Assembly: GCF_015706575.1 (NCBI RefSeq)
Contig: NW_024037065.1
Location: 1,302,001-1,366,000, forward strand
Length of the DNA: 64,000 nt
Direction of reading: 5' to 3'
Source: Patiria miniata
Lineage: Eukaryota; Echinodermata; Asteroidea; Valvatida; Asterinidae
The position numbers and the translations under genes were made by a program. This document shows, piece by piece, positions 29,961-42,206 of this stretch. Under the pieces are notes generated by a model. That model was not told where the DNA came from. It was given only the letters and a program-made list of their open reading frames with translations, and did not search any database. Positions within the stretch are counted from its first letter, which is position 1. Each line of letters starts with the position of its first letter.

Positions 29961-32900
29961 AATTATGCTGTGGGTTATGATCCATGCTTTTGTGGTATTG
30001 ACAAAAACATTGCGATTACGATTTACTGAATGTGAAGTGAACATAATGTTTTAATTAATGATGTTTTATTTGATAATAATTAACATTTGGGTGCCGCCTT
30101 GCATTAATAATGTAACTCATGAAATTTCGAACATCATCATGTTTGTTTTGTCGTAGTAGGAATATAATGTTTCCATATATTTTTCTAATGGTCTAAGATG
30201 GATGAGATCGTGGACAAAGCGCGACTGTTTCCCGCTCATATTCATTGTTGTATATTCAATGTATATATTTATTGCACACACCAACGTAACTTGAAATATG
30301 ATTCCTGTTCTCAAAGAAAATATTACCATGGCGCATGCGCGTCAGCAGAAATTCCACGTCCAGACCGCGTGATAGCTTATTTGAATCGCTCTGCTCAGTC
30401 GAGTCAGCGATCTAGCAGCAGCAGCTCACTAGTATAACGGTCGCCGACTCGCCGTCCAGTTGATGTGAATTAGCCATGGTCACCAAGCAAGTTATTTTCA
30501 CTACAGCATTTCTTAGAAGGTAGGAATGACATTTTCTGTATCTTGGCTTCATTCTTGTGTCGAACACATTGTCTAAAAATCTGAAGAAATTGGATCAAAT
30601 TAAAGTAAAACAACTTTTCGAACAAAGTCGCTGTAAAAAAATGAAGATTTTCCTATGCCTATCATCTTGTTTTTTTTTTATAAATGTTGAAAATGTTCTT
30701 CAGACTCGATCAGAATAAATGTAGATTAATTAAGAGTGAAAATATGTGCCTCAATTGAGATTGGAGGCCCGTCAATGCGAACAGTTTTGGAGGATCATAC
30801 ACTGAAAGAAACGTTCAAGTCATCTGGTTTTCAATTTAATAATACAATCTTGGTAATATTCCAAGGAAATAATATACATGTGGATCAGATTTACTCGAAT
30901 TCATGTGAGACATGTTAGACCTTTTTAACAACACTTTAGGTTGGAAAGTGATTTGTTCGATAGTTATAATTTTAGATAAAACAGATATTGTTTTAGCAAA
31001 TGGCAAAATGTTGGAAGTGTATACATTATATCGAGAAGACTTTTGATTTGTGTACTATAGTATAGGCTTATGTTTGTATTTTTTTTCAAATTGATGAATT
31101 AATCAAACTGTAACAATATTGTATTGAGATACCCATGATACCCGAGCCAACAACCGTGAAATTGTTACCTGGGGTATCTCTTAATTTATAGATCTGATTT
31201 GATTTTCTCTCAACTAAAACTAGCGCAAATTTAAGCATAAACAGTCCGTTATAAAATTCCCGCTCAAAGACACAGTGTACGGTTGTAATACTAATAGCAA
31301 CGCGCATTAGCATTTCAGTCCCAAGGGTCAGGCCTAAAGTTCACGTACCAGGACTGTACACGTATAAACGGTCATCTGGCTTTCGTTGGCTTGTACATAA
31401 CAAGTGTATACAGTTTCAATCCGGGCTTTCGGGCTGTATAGCTCCCAGGGTTTGGCGTGATTTTTGGGAGTTTGACCAAAGTGTATGGAGTAGGGTTCAG
31501 GGCCAGGTCAGCACTGTTACAAGATCAATGAAAAATACGCGAACTATAAAAGCCTTTTCTAAAACTATAGGGTCATTTGTAGACTAGTTTTTGTGTGTGA
31601 AAAATAAGACATTATTTGGGTTGAAGAGCACGGGGACATCATATTTATACTGTGTTCAAACGTTATTAGTTTTACATATTACTCAACCTTAACATTAACA
31701 AACATCGTTACTTTCTCCAGGTAGGCAGTACACAGGTTTGCTATACGTGAGTGCACTGGCTGCTGGATGTGGCATGTTTTAACTTTTAACTTCAGCAGTC
31801 TTCGAGGGAAGAAGTTTCTAATTATTTTGAAGACCAACCCATACATCTCTTCAAGGTTGTTGCTGTAAGTAATTCAACATACATGACCTTTTTATACATG
31901 TATCTCTGTAAGATGGTGAAATTAACTTTTAATGTGTTGAAAATACACCTTGGTCGAAATAGACGATCGAATTGATGTTTCCTTTAAAAATGTCGGTAGT
32001 TTCTCGTGTACATTTTGATATAGCATTAAATTCATGGTTTCTATCATTTATTAGGGGCCTGCATGACAACTCGTCGAGTAGCAGAGGCCAAGGCGAGGGG
32101 AGGACATAGCTTCATTCTGGAAGTTTGCCCCAATAACAAGCCCGGAGGGACAAGATTCAGGGTAATATTAATTACGCCAAATTACTGTGAACAGTATTTA
32201 AGTTGCCTGTAAAATTAACAAGTAGGCCTGGGCCTACAGAGTAAGAAAACAACTCTTTTATATAAGGCAAAGTTATCTTAATGTCGACTTCACACTAATG
32301 GCTGAAGACAACAGTGTAATATCTATCCAAGATATACAAACTTGTACACTGGAAGTTGTTTGCAGATAGTGTACTCTTTACCAGAATTGCCTTTGAAGCA
32401 TTAATCGCAGTACGCTTGCGGAACACAAAAATGAAATGTCAGTACATTTTGTTTACCTTCTCATGCACAATAATGATCCAAAAAGAAGTGACAGATAATC
32501 CAAAAATAAGTCGGTTGGTCATCATCGGCTGTCCACCATCTGGAAAAATTATTAGATTTATTTTTTTCTATTTTGTGTGTGTGTGCAGAATCCTGCCAAC
32601 CCTGCCAACGCTGTTCAGCCCGCCGACCCTGTCGACCCTGCAAACCCTGCAGATGATGAATTACGACACTGCATCTTTTGCGTGAAAATAAGTGCATCGT
32701 TCGTGCTCTTCAAAATGTGTTTTCTTGTAGGCCTGTTAGGGCTTCCCTATTTATCTCCGTGGTTCTCATAATTATTTTTATTTGCCCTTATATGAAGCCT
32801 AGTCGGTCAGTCAAAAAGCAATAACAATCTGAACTAAAGTTGCAATCGTAAAGATGGTAAACTAAATGATGCAATAAGTTTTTCATGATTTGATATCACT

Positions 32901-34199
32901 GAATACAATTAAAAAAAACCACCATTTTGGCCAATTATAGACGACTTACAGTAATGTCTGGACGAAGCATCTCATTAACAATTTAGTTGTAGTGGCAGCA
33001 ATATTATAATGAGAGGCAAAATTCTCTCATCTGTCTTTCTTCCTCTGATTTCCGTAAGCCGTAATTTTCAAGTCGAGAAAAAAATATGATATTCAATTTA
33101 AATAACATTTCAGAATAACACAGAGCTAGTTGCTCGAATGCAATATTCTTTGTTTTTTAATTTGGAAAAACAATCGTCTGTGAATGGGGTTTTGGAAATT
33201 GTCCGCGGAAAAACATATCCCAAAATAGGGTCGATTAAAAAATGAGAACCAAAGAAATATAAGGTGAAGCCCCAATGACTAATTAATGGTCATGAAGAAA
33301 GTATTATTAGTTCTTTTTTTGGGAGGGAGCATTGTATATTGGGGAAAAATAGGAGGTTTTATCATTTTAGGCCGCGCAGATCCACTATGCAAGTAGACTG
33401 GTTCATGATGTCCCTTTTCATTGTATAATCGATTCTAAACGGATATGGGATTGACTCGAATGAGAACGCAAACAGTTAAATTATATAAACTTACTTGCCA
33501 ATAGTAAAATCGTCCTGATATTTTTGTTGACAAAGTTCGTTCAAATTGTGGAACTTTTGAATTACTAAGATAGCAATGTTTAAAAACCACTTGTGTTTTC
33601 GGGATGAAACTCAAAAATAACAGAAAACATAAAATATGTTGTCAGAAAACTCAGTCTCACGTTGCCTGAAGAATAATATTTTACGTTAAAGTTACTTATA
33701 GCATAACTGGTAGTCACCCGGAGATGTACGCCTGCCCAGCTTAGCAATTTCAGGACATTTAAATCCTTGCTAAAGGTTAATATATGCATATAAATAGACT
33801 TGTGCCCATCCTTGCTGAAGATGAATACATGTATAATTATATGAACAAAATCTGACACTCTATCGTTTTGAAGGGAAACTGACAAAATAATGCCGTTGGC
33901 GGGCAATCTGTTTTACTGTTCCTGCTTCCCAGCAAAAACACACACAAAACTAGATCATTGGTTTTCTAACTGAATCAAGAGGCTTTAATGTGTTATTTTT
34001 AAATAGGCGAACTGAAAGCGACATTGTACTGTTATATCAGATTTATACTAGCTTTGTAATAATAATGATTGACGAAGGTTTGCTTCCATGCATTCACCGG
34101 ATACATTCTTTGTAATAAATGTAGAAACAGTAAGTCTGATGGTTAATTTGGTTTTTTTATTGTTTGCAGACAGGTATATCGTCGTTGCACGATTAGTTT
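29961..34199. other. Interior of the ACGTTG-repeat element, no clear gene
   Basis: Only short frames. Possible exon-like pieces: a Kozak-like ATG at 30476 followed by a short frame and GTAGGA; 31789-31863 bounded by AACTTCAG and GTAAGT; 32055-32161 bounded by TTATTAG and GTAATA; and 32588-32768 after TGTGTGCAG, with a Asn-Pro-Ala repeat. The phases do not all agree, so no gene model is offered. Confidence 0.4.
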
Positions 34200-34209
34200 C
34201 GTTAATTAA

Positions 34210-34985
34210 CCGTGCCAGGAACAATGTTGCTACAAGGTCCCCACAAAGTTGCAGTGATGTATCTAATAAGTTGCGTGAACGTTTTTGAAAAGTTGTGAGG
34301 TGCCCACAAAGTTACCGGAACGTGTTGACTTAGTTGCAGTAACGTCTGTAATGAGTCATTGACGTGCTAACAATTAAGGTTGTAGAAACGTCCCCACATC
34401 GTGGCCATGAAGTTGCAATAATGTGTCCTACAAGCTGCATTAACGTGGCCAAAAAGTTGCCCTGACGTGCCCATAAGGTTGTAGGAACGTCCCCATAAAG
34501 GTTGCAGAAACGTGCCTATCAGGTTGTAGTTATGTCCAACAAGTTGCATTAACGTGGCAAACGAGTTGTCGTGACGTGCCTATAAGGTTGCAGGAACGTC
34601 CCAATAAAAGTTGCAGTAACGTGCCAATCATGGTGTAATCATGTCCCCACAAGGTTGTATAAATGTTTATTTTAAGTGGCCATTAAGTTGCAGTAACGTT
34701 CCGTCATGGTGGTAATCATGTCGTAATCATGTTGCATTTACGTGCCAAGACGTTGTATAAAGGTGACAATTACGTTGCTGGAGGGTTGCAGGATCGTGTA
34801 CTGAAAACGTTGTAATAAATGTTTCATTGACGTTTTTATAACGTCTTTTAAACGTTGTGTAATAGCGTTGTGGCAACGTGCACGCGAGTCAACATTTTTA
34901 CGTTGCCGCAACGTAATTTTCTGAACGTTGCCGCCACGAAAACGTGACCTTTTTGCAACGTTGTTACAACGTGAATGTGTTAGCT
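34210..34985. repeat. Right subterminal ACGTTG / GTTGCAGTAACGTGCC repeat array
   Basis: Units of the type AAGTTGCAGTAACGTGCC recur roughly every 30-35 bp and change towards the end to ACGTTG/AACGTTG like those of the left array. Confidence 0.8.
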
Positions 34986-34990
34986 GGGAA

Positions 34991-35840
34991 CACAATAACA
35001 AGGACAACTGGCAACTGAATGGTCGGTAATCTCAAGTAACACGATGATTTATTTCAGAGACAACAATTAAATGATTCAATGATTTAGGAGAAATTGTCTT
35101 GGGTAGCTTTATTACAACCTGTGGTTTTCGAATATGAGCCCTATTTGCAATACACAACTAATATCGCACTGCTCACTCCAATAATCACTGCACAAACTAA
35201 TGCTGCATTACAGGAACGCTATAGCAATGCACAACCAATACTGCAATATAGGAACACTACAGTAATGCACAACCAATGCTGCAATACATGAACGCTATAG
35301 CAATGCACAGACCAATGCTGCAATATAGAAACACTACAGCAACGCAACAACCAATGCTGCACTGCCTAAACAATATCGCATTGCATAGCTCAGTGCCACT
35401 GTGGAGATATGGTTTGTGCGAACGTAGCACTACGAAACCATGGGCCCAGCCCCAATCAACCACGATGCACCTACAAGTGTACGGCTAAACTGTTCAACAG
35501 TTCGCCCGCGCGTAGCTAGCATATAGCGCAAATCACCATATAGCAATACACGCCACAGCGAGAGCACACTCAACTCACGTTCGTACAGCTCGCTGCCACT
35601 TGCCAGAAAACTCCGCGCGTACGTACGTAGCAATCTACTTACGCGCATACATAGCACATGCACTAAACCATTATGATGCACTAAACATATGGGGCTTTGT
35701 TAACCAATCGCGTACTTGCATACACGCACACCCTGACTGCTAAGCCACGCCCAGTCACGGGCGTACTATTATACAGTTCATTCATAAGATTAGAATACAA
35801 TAACATGAACAAGGGCATAAAAACTACACTTTCCGTCACA
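34991..35840 (-). repeat. Gypsy-B 5' LTR, 5' part
   Basis: Copy of 9389-9898 plus 16962-17262 without the DNA transposon. It carries one additional about 42-45-bp unit in its internal tandem array (about 35180-35350) compared with the other LTR. Starts TGTGACGGAAAG on the minus strand at 35840. GTAC follows at 35841-35844. Confidence 0.9.
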
Positions 35841-36361
35841 GTACGCTGTGATCAGTGAGCTTTGTGAGCATGTGACGTCAAGAAGAAAAAAAGGCGATAT
35901 CGTGTAATTTATTTTTGCTTTAGAACTAGAACTTAGATTAGTATACTCGACCTCTTAAAAAAAGTGCTGCCTTTTTCAGATGTCTATTTTGCATGTAGGG
36001 CCTAGGCCTAATTTCATGTTGAAATTTTGATACGCAATTGTGTGCAAACCAATCAGGAAACTTCACAAAAAATTAAAGTCTGAAAAATCACCACTTTTTT
36101 TCTATACTATTGGCTATTTCTAGTCATGACAGTCAGTATGCTTCAAAAGCAAAAATAAACTACAAACAATGCCTAAATCAAATGTGAATATCAAAATTTG
36201 ACCAAGTTCTACATACATGACATATAGCCTACATCATAGTCATCACACATGTCTTCCAAGTGTGGCCTTTATTTACCGTACGAAGGTAGTCCGGTAAATT
36301 GGCCACATTTAATTTTTGCGACTTCACATAGCTGTATTTTCATGATTATTATTAGTCTTAC
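35841..36361. other. Host flank, intron sequence of the BEN gene model
   Basis: Non-coding. It starts with the GTAC duplication of Gypsy-B. An unusual phrase CTTCCAAGTGTGGCC...GTGGCCACATTT brackets a short inverted region at 36250-36308, but it has no other mark. Confidence 0.4.
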
Positions 36362-36581
36362 CGGATAACTTCACGATCTTGGCAGGATATTTTTTGCCGT
36401 TGTTGTTTTGTTTGCCACTACCGCTGCGCCATTCCACCATGACCAGTTCGTCCTGATCCCATCTATCCTTTCAAAAAGGCGGCATGTTCTGCCCATCCTG
36501 GCAGATCCACGATGTCTTTCCGATTTCTACACAATTCTCCTCGAAGAAATCAAATAGGGCATATTTCATGCTCTGATTCAT
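36362..36581 (-). CDS. Likely exon 1 of the BEN-domain gene
   Basis: ATG at 36581 (a second at 36569), then KYALFDFFEENCVEIGKTSW and later DELVMVEWRSG and KKYPAKIVKLS, a pattern seen at the N-terminus of invertebrate BEN-domain proteins: a small modified-Tudor-like start followed by a charged linker. Ends in phase 1 at a GTAAGA donor; this phase fits exon 2 at 8527, about 28 kb away on the same strand. An in-frame TGA at 36473-36471 sits where Trp is plausible, so this copy may be a pseudogene. Confidence 0.5.
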
Positions 36582-36599
36582 GATAAGGCTAATAGATTG

Positions 36600-38785
36600 G
36601 AAAAGTAACGAGATCGAAGTGTAACCGGGAAGAGTGGGATTTATTAGTTTTAAAATTCGGCACTCTCCTTACAACCGAGTGGTTCCACTAAAAAACAATT
36701 TGGGTGGAGCGAAGTTTTCTGTTTGTCTCAATAATATCAAATGTTTTATTTACAGCACAAATATGAGACAATATATATCTATATACAAATTATTAGGTAT
36801 TTACAAAAGAATTACAGTATATATATGAACTTTGGGTAGATAGAACTTTGTTGGGTATATAAAATGGAACTTTGTTGGGTATATAAAACGGAACTTTGTT
36901 GGGTATATAAAATGGAACTTTGTTGGGTATATAAAAACGACAGTCAAAAAGGGAAAATAGGCTGATGAAGTCGCTCCAAGGATGGTTTCTGAAATGCTTA
37001 AAAACAATAAATGACTAATGAATTATGGGAATAACTTCCAGATCCAAATACATTATTAACGATATTTAATTCAAAAAAAATTGGGAAAAACTGGTTTCCT
37101 TATTTGTAAATCAAAACACTTTTTTTAAAACATGCATCAGTATTTTGTTCAGTATTAAGATCAGAATTCCCCAGTTTGTTCTATTTACGTGCATTAAAGT
37201 TACTAAAGTGCTCGCTGCGACATTAGAGTTCCGTTTATCACAAAGTGTAGTGAAAGGGTATCAGACTATTATGTTTACAGCGTGTATCACACTTTCTGTC
37301 TGACACCCAGTCCCGGCGTTGCAACAAAGCAGTTACAAATGGGCTTGTAGCGGCGAGTTGTGAAATTTAATTTGGGTTTAATCATAGTTGTTATTTCAAA
37401 GTGTTTTCTAAACTTTAATTTATGATCACGCATACCTTTGATTGGAAATAAGTTTGTTGGGGAAAAACTGTTCATTAATTGTTCCCGTACTTTCGTAATA
37501 GCGCCCTCTTGTGATATGGTGCATTTTGTAAGGTCAAAGTGTAAATTCTTCATGATTCCGATGATTCGTAAACAATGAACGTGTACCAAATTTATCTCCC
37601 CAAATAAATGTAAAATTATCAGGGTTTCTAAGTCCCAAATGTTGTAGTTTTGGATCCAACACAATCGGTAAGCCTTGTTGATTTATTCATGGTTAAAATT
37701 TATCATATTCTGAGTGATTTAGTAAGATTATTTGTAGCTTTTCAAAGTGAAGATTTATATGTTTTGGGAGTGTTTACTTACACGTACAGGGATAATGTAC
37801 GCACTATGTCAAGTGAAGGCTCAAGCTCAATCGCATATATATTTGACTAATTAATCTAATGGTTTATTATGTTTTTCTGTAATTGTTAATACTAAAGTTA
37901 AGTATTGTAATTTGTGTAATTACAGTGAACCACCACCACCACCTCCATAAGAACCAAATACAGCAGCAATAAAGTACATGCCTCAGGGTGCGTTCAGAAA
38001 GGGACCGAATAAAAACACTCGTGTAGCAAATGACGTTTGCAAGGCTACAGGGCTGTTCCTTCGGTTGGATATACCCCGTTGGGCTGTAAGTATTCGATAT
38101 TAAGACATGAGGGAGATCGTTCAATGAATGTCAAAGAATGTTTGCTCTGCGCTCGCTTGAGGCCGGTGTAGCATGAATTTAGTTTGTATGAAGTACGGAC
38201 TCATTGGAGGTATTGCGCATGCTCTTGCATAGATAATTAGGAGATGGACCGGTCACTTGAAAAGGTTTAACCAATAAAAGGGGAAAAAGAGTCCGATTTC
38301 CATATGAGTCCGATTTTCGTATGACACCGGGTCCCGTACACGGATGACGGGCGGGAACGTGGTCCATGCAGTAGTCATTCACAAGTTGCTTTCACAGCTC
38401 AATGGTTTGACTATATTAGAATGTACGTGTTCACGTCAAATTTTGCAATGTCTTATCTTGCATATTTTCTAGATAGAAATTAGAATAGTTAGAGAAAAAA
38501 TATTCCAACTATTAATTGAAATGAGTCTCAGGGTGAACAACAAATGTACACATAAAAATCTGGTTTCAGGATTTAAAGTGAATGAAGTTTTTGCGTCAAC
38601 AGAAAAACTTAAACCTTAAAGGGGAAAAATAATACGTTGTACGTCAAGCAATCAGTAAAACCCATATAGGCCTACATTTACACGTGTTCATGCAAAGAAA
38701 ATACTGCCATTCTATACTCTATAGCAAAGAAAATTCTGCAGATAATCATAGCCAGGGCGAACCAACTGCAAGTTGGCCAGGCCTG
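36600..38785. other. Unassigned AT-rich sequence
   Basis: No coding region supported; several frames of 60-125 codons look like chance. It contains the short tandem repeat at 36836-36938. On the BEN gene model the first part is upstream (promoter side) of exon 1. Confidence 0.35.
36836..36938. repeat. 24-bp tandem repeat, about four copies
   Basis: Units of the form GGAACTTTGTTGGGTATATA followed by AAAT or AAAC occur in tandem four times, with a partial unit on the left. Confidence 0.9.
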
Positions 38786-39020
38786 TAATCCTCGAACAAT
38801 AAACACTAATCCGTTGCTAGCGACCAAGAGAGCCACTCCAGTCAACCAAGCTCACGCTTGAATAACCGAGCGTTCATACCGATCGGGAGCTACAGAGTGG
38901 GTCATTCCCACCCGCTTCTCGAGCGTCATCCTTGAATAAAAGAGTGCCCAGTACGCATACCGATCGGGGTTACCGAGTGGGCCACTTCATACCGATCGGG
39001 GGCCAAGCCCATCCGCTTCT
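38786..39020. repeat. Dispersed repeat, copy 1
   Basis: Shares TGTAATCCTCGAACAA, CACTAATCCGTTG and GCCACTCCAGTCAACC with 39438-39610, and both are followed by a GAGCG/ACCGAGCG stretch. Within it CATACCGATCGGG appears three times (38876, 38959, 38989). Function unknown. Confidence 0.6.
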
Positions 39021-39429
39021 ATTCTCAAACGGGTATCAGACTTTTCTGTTTGAAATGCGTATGAATTAACGTGAATAAGGGGCAAGTGCGGTGTCGTAGT
39101 CTAAAATTCAAAACATCAAATTATTACCACACGCAAAACAATTCATGTTCGTCATATGGGGAATACTTTATTTCAAATAATACAGAATGAGGTATTTCGT
39201 ACATTTGATCAAATCCGAGAATATAGGTATCGAACATCGTATTTCGACAAATTCAAAGAAAAAAAATCACACCATTGTTCAAATATAGAACTTTGCAAAC
39301 TAGGTAGTTGTATCAAGTTTATTTGTCAAATGATTTCATGCAAAAACAAAACACTTGCATTCAATGAAGCTAGAAAAGAATAAAATTCCACAAAAAATGT
39401 AATGTGTCTTCCACACCAACCCAACCTGA

Positions 39430-39610
39430 GTTGGGAGCTGTAATCCTCGAACAACAACCACTAATCCGTTGATAGCAGCTATTGTTGTGACCCAGAGGGC
39501 CACTCCAGCAGTCAACCGAGCGTCAAGCTTGAGTAACCGGGCGGGTACAGTGTTCGAAGTGGGCGGCAGCTTACTGGGCGGGCCGAGCTCGCCCGGTTCT
39601 CGAACGGTCC
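39430..39610. repeat. Dispersed repeat, copy 2
   Basis: Diverged second copy of the repeat at 38786-38905, in the same orientation. Copy 2 lacks the CATACCGATCGGG repeats. Confidence 0.6.
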
Positions 39611-39619
39611 CATTCCGGA

Positions 39620-41940
39620 TCTCATTCCTAAGGAACAAAGTGGGGCATAAAATTACTGTTGCCAAACAAAAGAATTATTTAAATGACAATTATGCAAGAA
39701 TATGAATATTTTATATACATGTAATGTAATTTTAAATCCGAAAATAGAAATGAATTATTTACCAAGTTATGTTATAAAATGATGAAATAAGAATAGTACC
39801 ATGCCCTAATAACCAATTCCCGAATGATCATAGCACTTTAAAGAAAACCGATAGTTTGGGGAAAATGGGAAAGTCTATTTCAAATGGTAAATGTGAACAT
39901 AAATATCATAGCAACACTAACATTTAAGTTAAAGTTTGCAAACTCGTGTTTCTCAGAAGTACCAATTTGTTTTTGTTTCAAAAGGAAAAATGAAGATTCA
40001 CAAAAATAAAGTACCTGATAACATTGTTTTCCGGAATTGCCGAAAACATATTAAAATAGAATGAAATTGTGTTTAAATAAATCGACGGTGTTTACACAAA
40101 ATGTTCAACTTATGAAATATAGTCAACAGAAAATCCTTTTTGCCATGCCACTTATGCAAGAATTAAATAGGAAATCATAAGGGGAAAAACTGATTCTCAA
40201 AAATACTTGCAAATCACGACAACAGATTTATTTCAAAAGTTATTAATCAGTCGTGATCGCAAGACACATTTCCGGCCGTGTCCGTTTTGACGGCCATAAT
40301 TTTTGGTAATAAACAAAGCATACAAAAAAAAGACCAGAATGTTGCATAAATGATGGCATTAAAAGATTCAGGCAAAAAGGTTTTAGGCATAAAAAGTGAA
40401 TTATCAGACAAGGGATTTACTCACCACTAGGGATGGTCTACGTTCATGATTTTTCCGTGTCCGATGTCAAAATCGAAGCTCAGCAGTTAAAATAGATGAA
40501 AATATTTTACTGCTATCACAAGTATCAGGGAGCCTCTCTCAAAATTTGTAGTTATAAGTGGAGAGTGTAAGAGCTCGCAAAATGATGGTCTGAACGCAAC
40601 ATGTTGTTGGATCGAAATCAAAGTTATTTAGCAGCTAACCTTACAAGAAAACTATACCGAAATGCACGGAATGCCAGCTATTTCTCTTAAACAAAGCGCG
40701 GTGGAATGCAAAACTCGCCTGCTCACTACGCCCATTGCATAGTTGAGCAAAATTCTAGGCGGCGCGCGCTGTAAAAAAAAGAGTTTAGTTGGCCGCGAGA
40801 GGGCGCTAGGCAAAAAGCATGATCGCAATGGCTGCTCGCATGTGAATCGACACAAACACGAAATTACAAAAGTTATGATAATTGATATGAATGCTGGAGT
40901 AAGGAACCTGTCGGGTAAAAGTAAGTACTGAAACCCGACCTGGTTACAGAAGTTCAAAGGGTAAGGTTGACGACAAGCATGACAAGGCCGGGTGACGGCG
41001 TGGCTGAGAGATCGAGAGAGAGCTAGCTATATCGATTTACACGTGCGTACGTACGTAGCTAGAGCCCGACTAGGTCAACGCGACAGCCCCTGACTCATAA
41101 GTTTATCGCATGAGAAGTCAAGGCGTAAGATTTGATGCCACGTACGGACGCACGGGTTTCCTTGATTGACTTGCAGGGATTATTTTTTTTTCCATTCTGG
41201 AAATGAATAGCGACGTAATTTAGACAATTATGTAACATAACCTTTTTCTATATTTGTTTTGGTTTAAAACAATTTTTTTGTGTATTTGTACTTATTTGTT
41301 TGTGAGGGATATTAATTTGTTTGCGAGCGAGGGTACCAGTTTACACATTATTAACGATGAACCACGGCATGACAACCAGTGAAAGTTTAGCTCCTAATAT
41401 TGTTTATACGCTTGTATAGGTAAAGCGCTTGATTAAGCCGCATGTGTGCAAAAGGTGACTGGGTAAAAATTCGCTCATGAACGAAGCTAAAACATTATGC
41501 CCAAGTTCGACTACGTACGATATTGGAAATGTACAGTCAAAAAAATCGATAACTGAGAAAAAATTAATTGGTCATTCAAAACATTTTTTTTTTAATAATA
41601 ATAATTTTTTCTTCAGTTCTATTTTTTTCTTCAATAGACGTTGCGTTCTCTAATTGATTCCTAAAAAAAAATATTAGTATTCGTACTTGGAGCACAGCCG
41701 TGCCCCGGGCACCCTGACACGGGCCCAGGTCCATGACACGTACGTTCACGTTGTGTGCGTATGTACATGTACATTGTGGGGGTTCGTTCACGTCCACGTG
41801 TACACGTGCATATGACCTCAGGAAAGAAGCCGCGCCGACCAGCTTCGTTTTTCGCCGCACGCCACGATAAAAATGGACAAAAAAAATAAATAAGCAACGT
41901 TAGGCCTAAACAAAGTGACCAACCTGTTCTAGGTCTAGCT
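39620..41940. other. Unassigned sequence
   Basis: Mostly AT-rich, with a GC-richer patch at 40680-41060 (GGCGGCGCGCGC, GCGAGAGGGCGC) that may be an old repeat or promoter. No gene is supported. Confidence 0.3.
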
Positions 41941-41951
41941 AGGCCTATTAA

Positions 41952-42206
41952 ATGATGGCCGGAAAAGTTCCAAGCGGTAGTAACACAGGCATATTGCCAA
42001 GCATTACGTCGTCGTCAAACAGGTCAAACGTGACAAGGAGAGGACCGTACAAACCCCGCGAAACCCCGAAACCCATTCCCAATCGAACCATGTACAGGAT
42101 GAATAAAAGAAGACTGAAGATGCAGATGCAAGATTCTTCGCAGGATTCATCGTCCGACGAAGAAGCTGACAATTCTACAATCTTGCCAACCGACATGACC
42201 GAATGG
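41952..42206 (+). CDS. Possible first exon of the CACTA transposase gene
   Basis: ATG ATG GCC opens a frame rich in Ser, Arg and Lys (PNRTMYRMNKRRLKMQMQDS then SSDEEADN) and ends at a good GTGAGT donor in phase 2. EnSpm/CACTA proteins of animals often start with such a basic-then-acidic segment. Its phase does not fit the next candidate exon at 42680 directly, so an exon may be missing or this piece may be unrelated. Confidence 0.4.

Larger units (their letters stand above)
29202..34988. mobile_element. 5.8-kb TIR element with subterminal ACGTTG repeat arrays
   Basis: The LTR on both sides joins exactly when this stretch and one AA are removed. Ends are inverted repeats CCCAGCTAACACA...TGTGTTAGCTGGG. 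About 750 bp at each end is built of loosely periodic units containing ACGTTG or its complement (29210-29960 and 34210-34985). Flanking AA at 29200-29201 and 34989-34990 would be a 2-bp duplication. No transposase or other long frame was found inside (30000-34200), so it is either non-autonomous or carries a spliced gene I cannot read. I could not place it in a named superfamily. Confidence 0.82.
9245..35840 (-). mobile_element. Gypsy-B: old Ty3/gypsy LTR retrotransposon, host of three nested insertions
   Basis: The element spans 26.6 kb but only about 9.1 kb is its own sequence. The two LTRs are recognisable copies, each split by a different insertion. The ends are flanked by GTAC at 9241-9244 and 35841-35844, a 4-bp target-site duplication. 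Order on the minus strand: 5' LTR (35840-29056), primer-binding site, gag, protease, RT, RNase H, integrase, an extra zinc-finger ORF, an AT-rich 3' region, and the 3' LTR (17262-9245). Pol has several frameshifts and a nonsense codon, so the element is dead. Inserts: ISL2EU-like (9899-16961), Gypsy-A (18348-23005) and an ACGTTG-repeat element (29202-34988). Confidence 0.85.

Noticed and set aside
41000..41080. TACGTACGTAGCTAG-type palindromes as a regulatory element
   Set aside because: Simple short palindromes without context.
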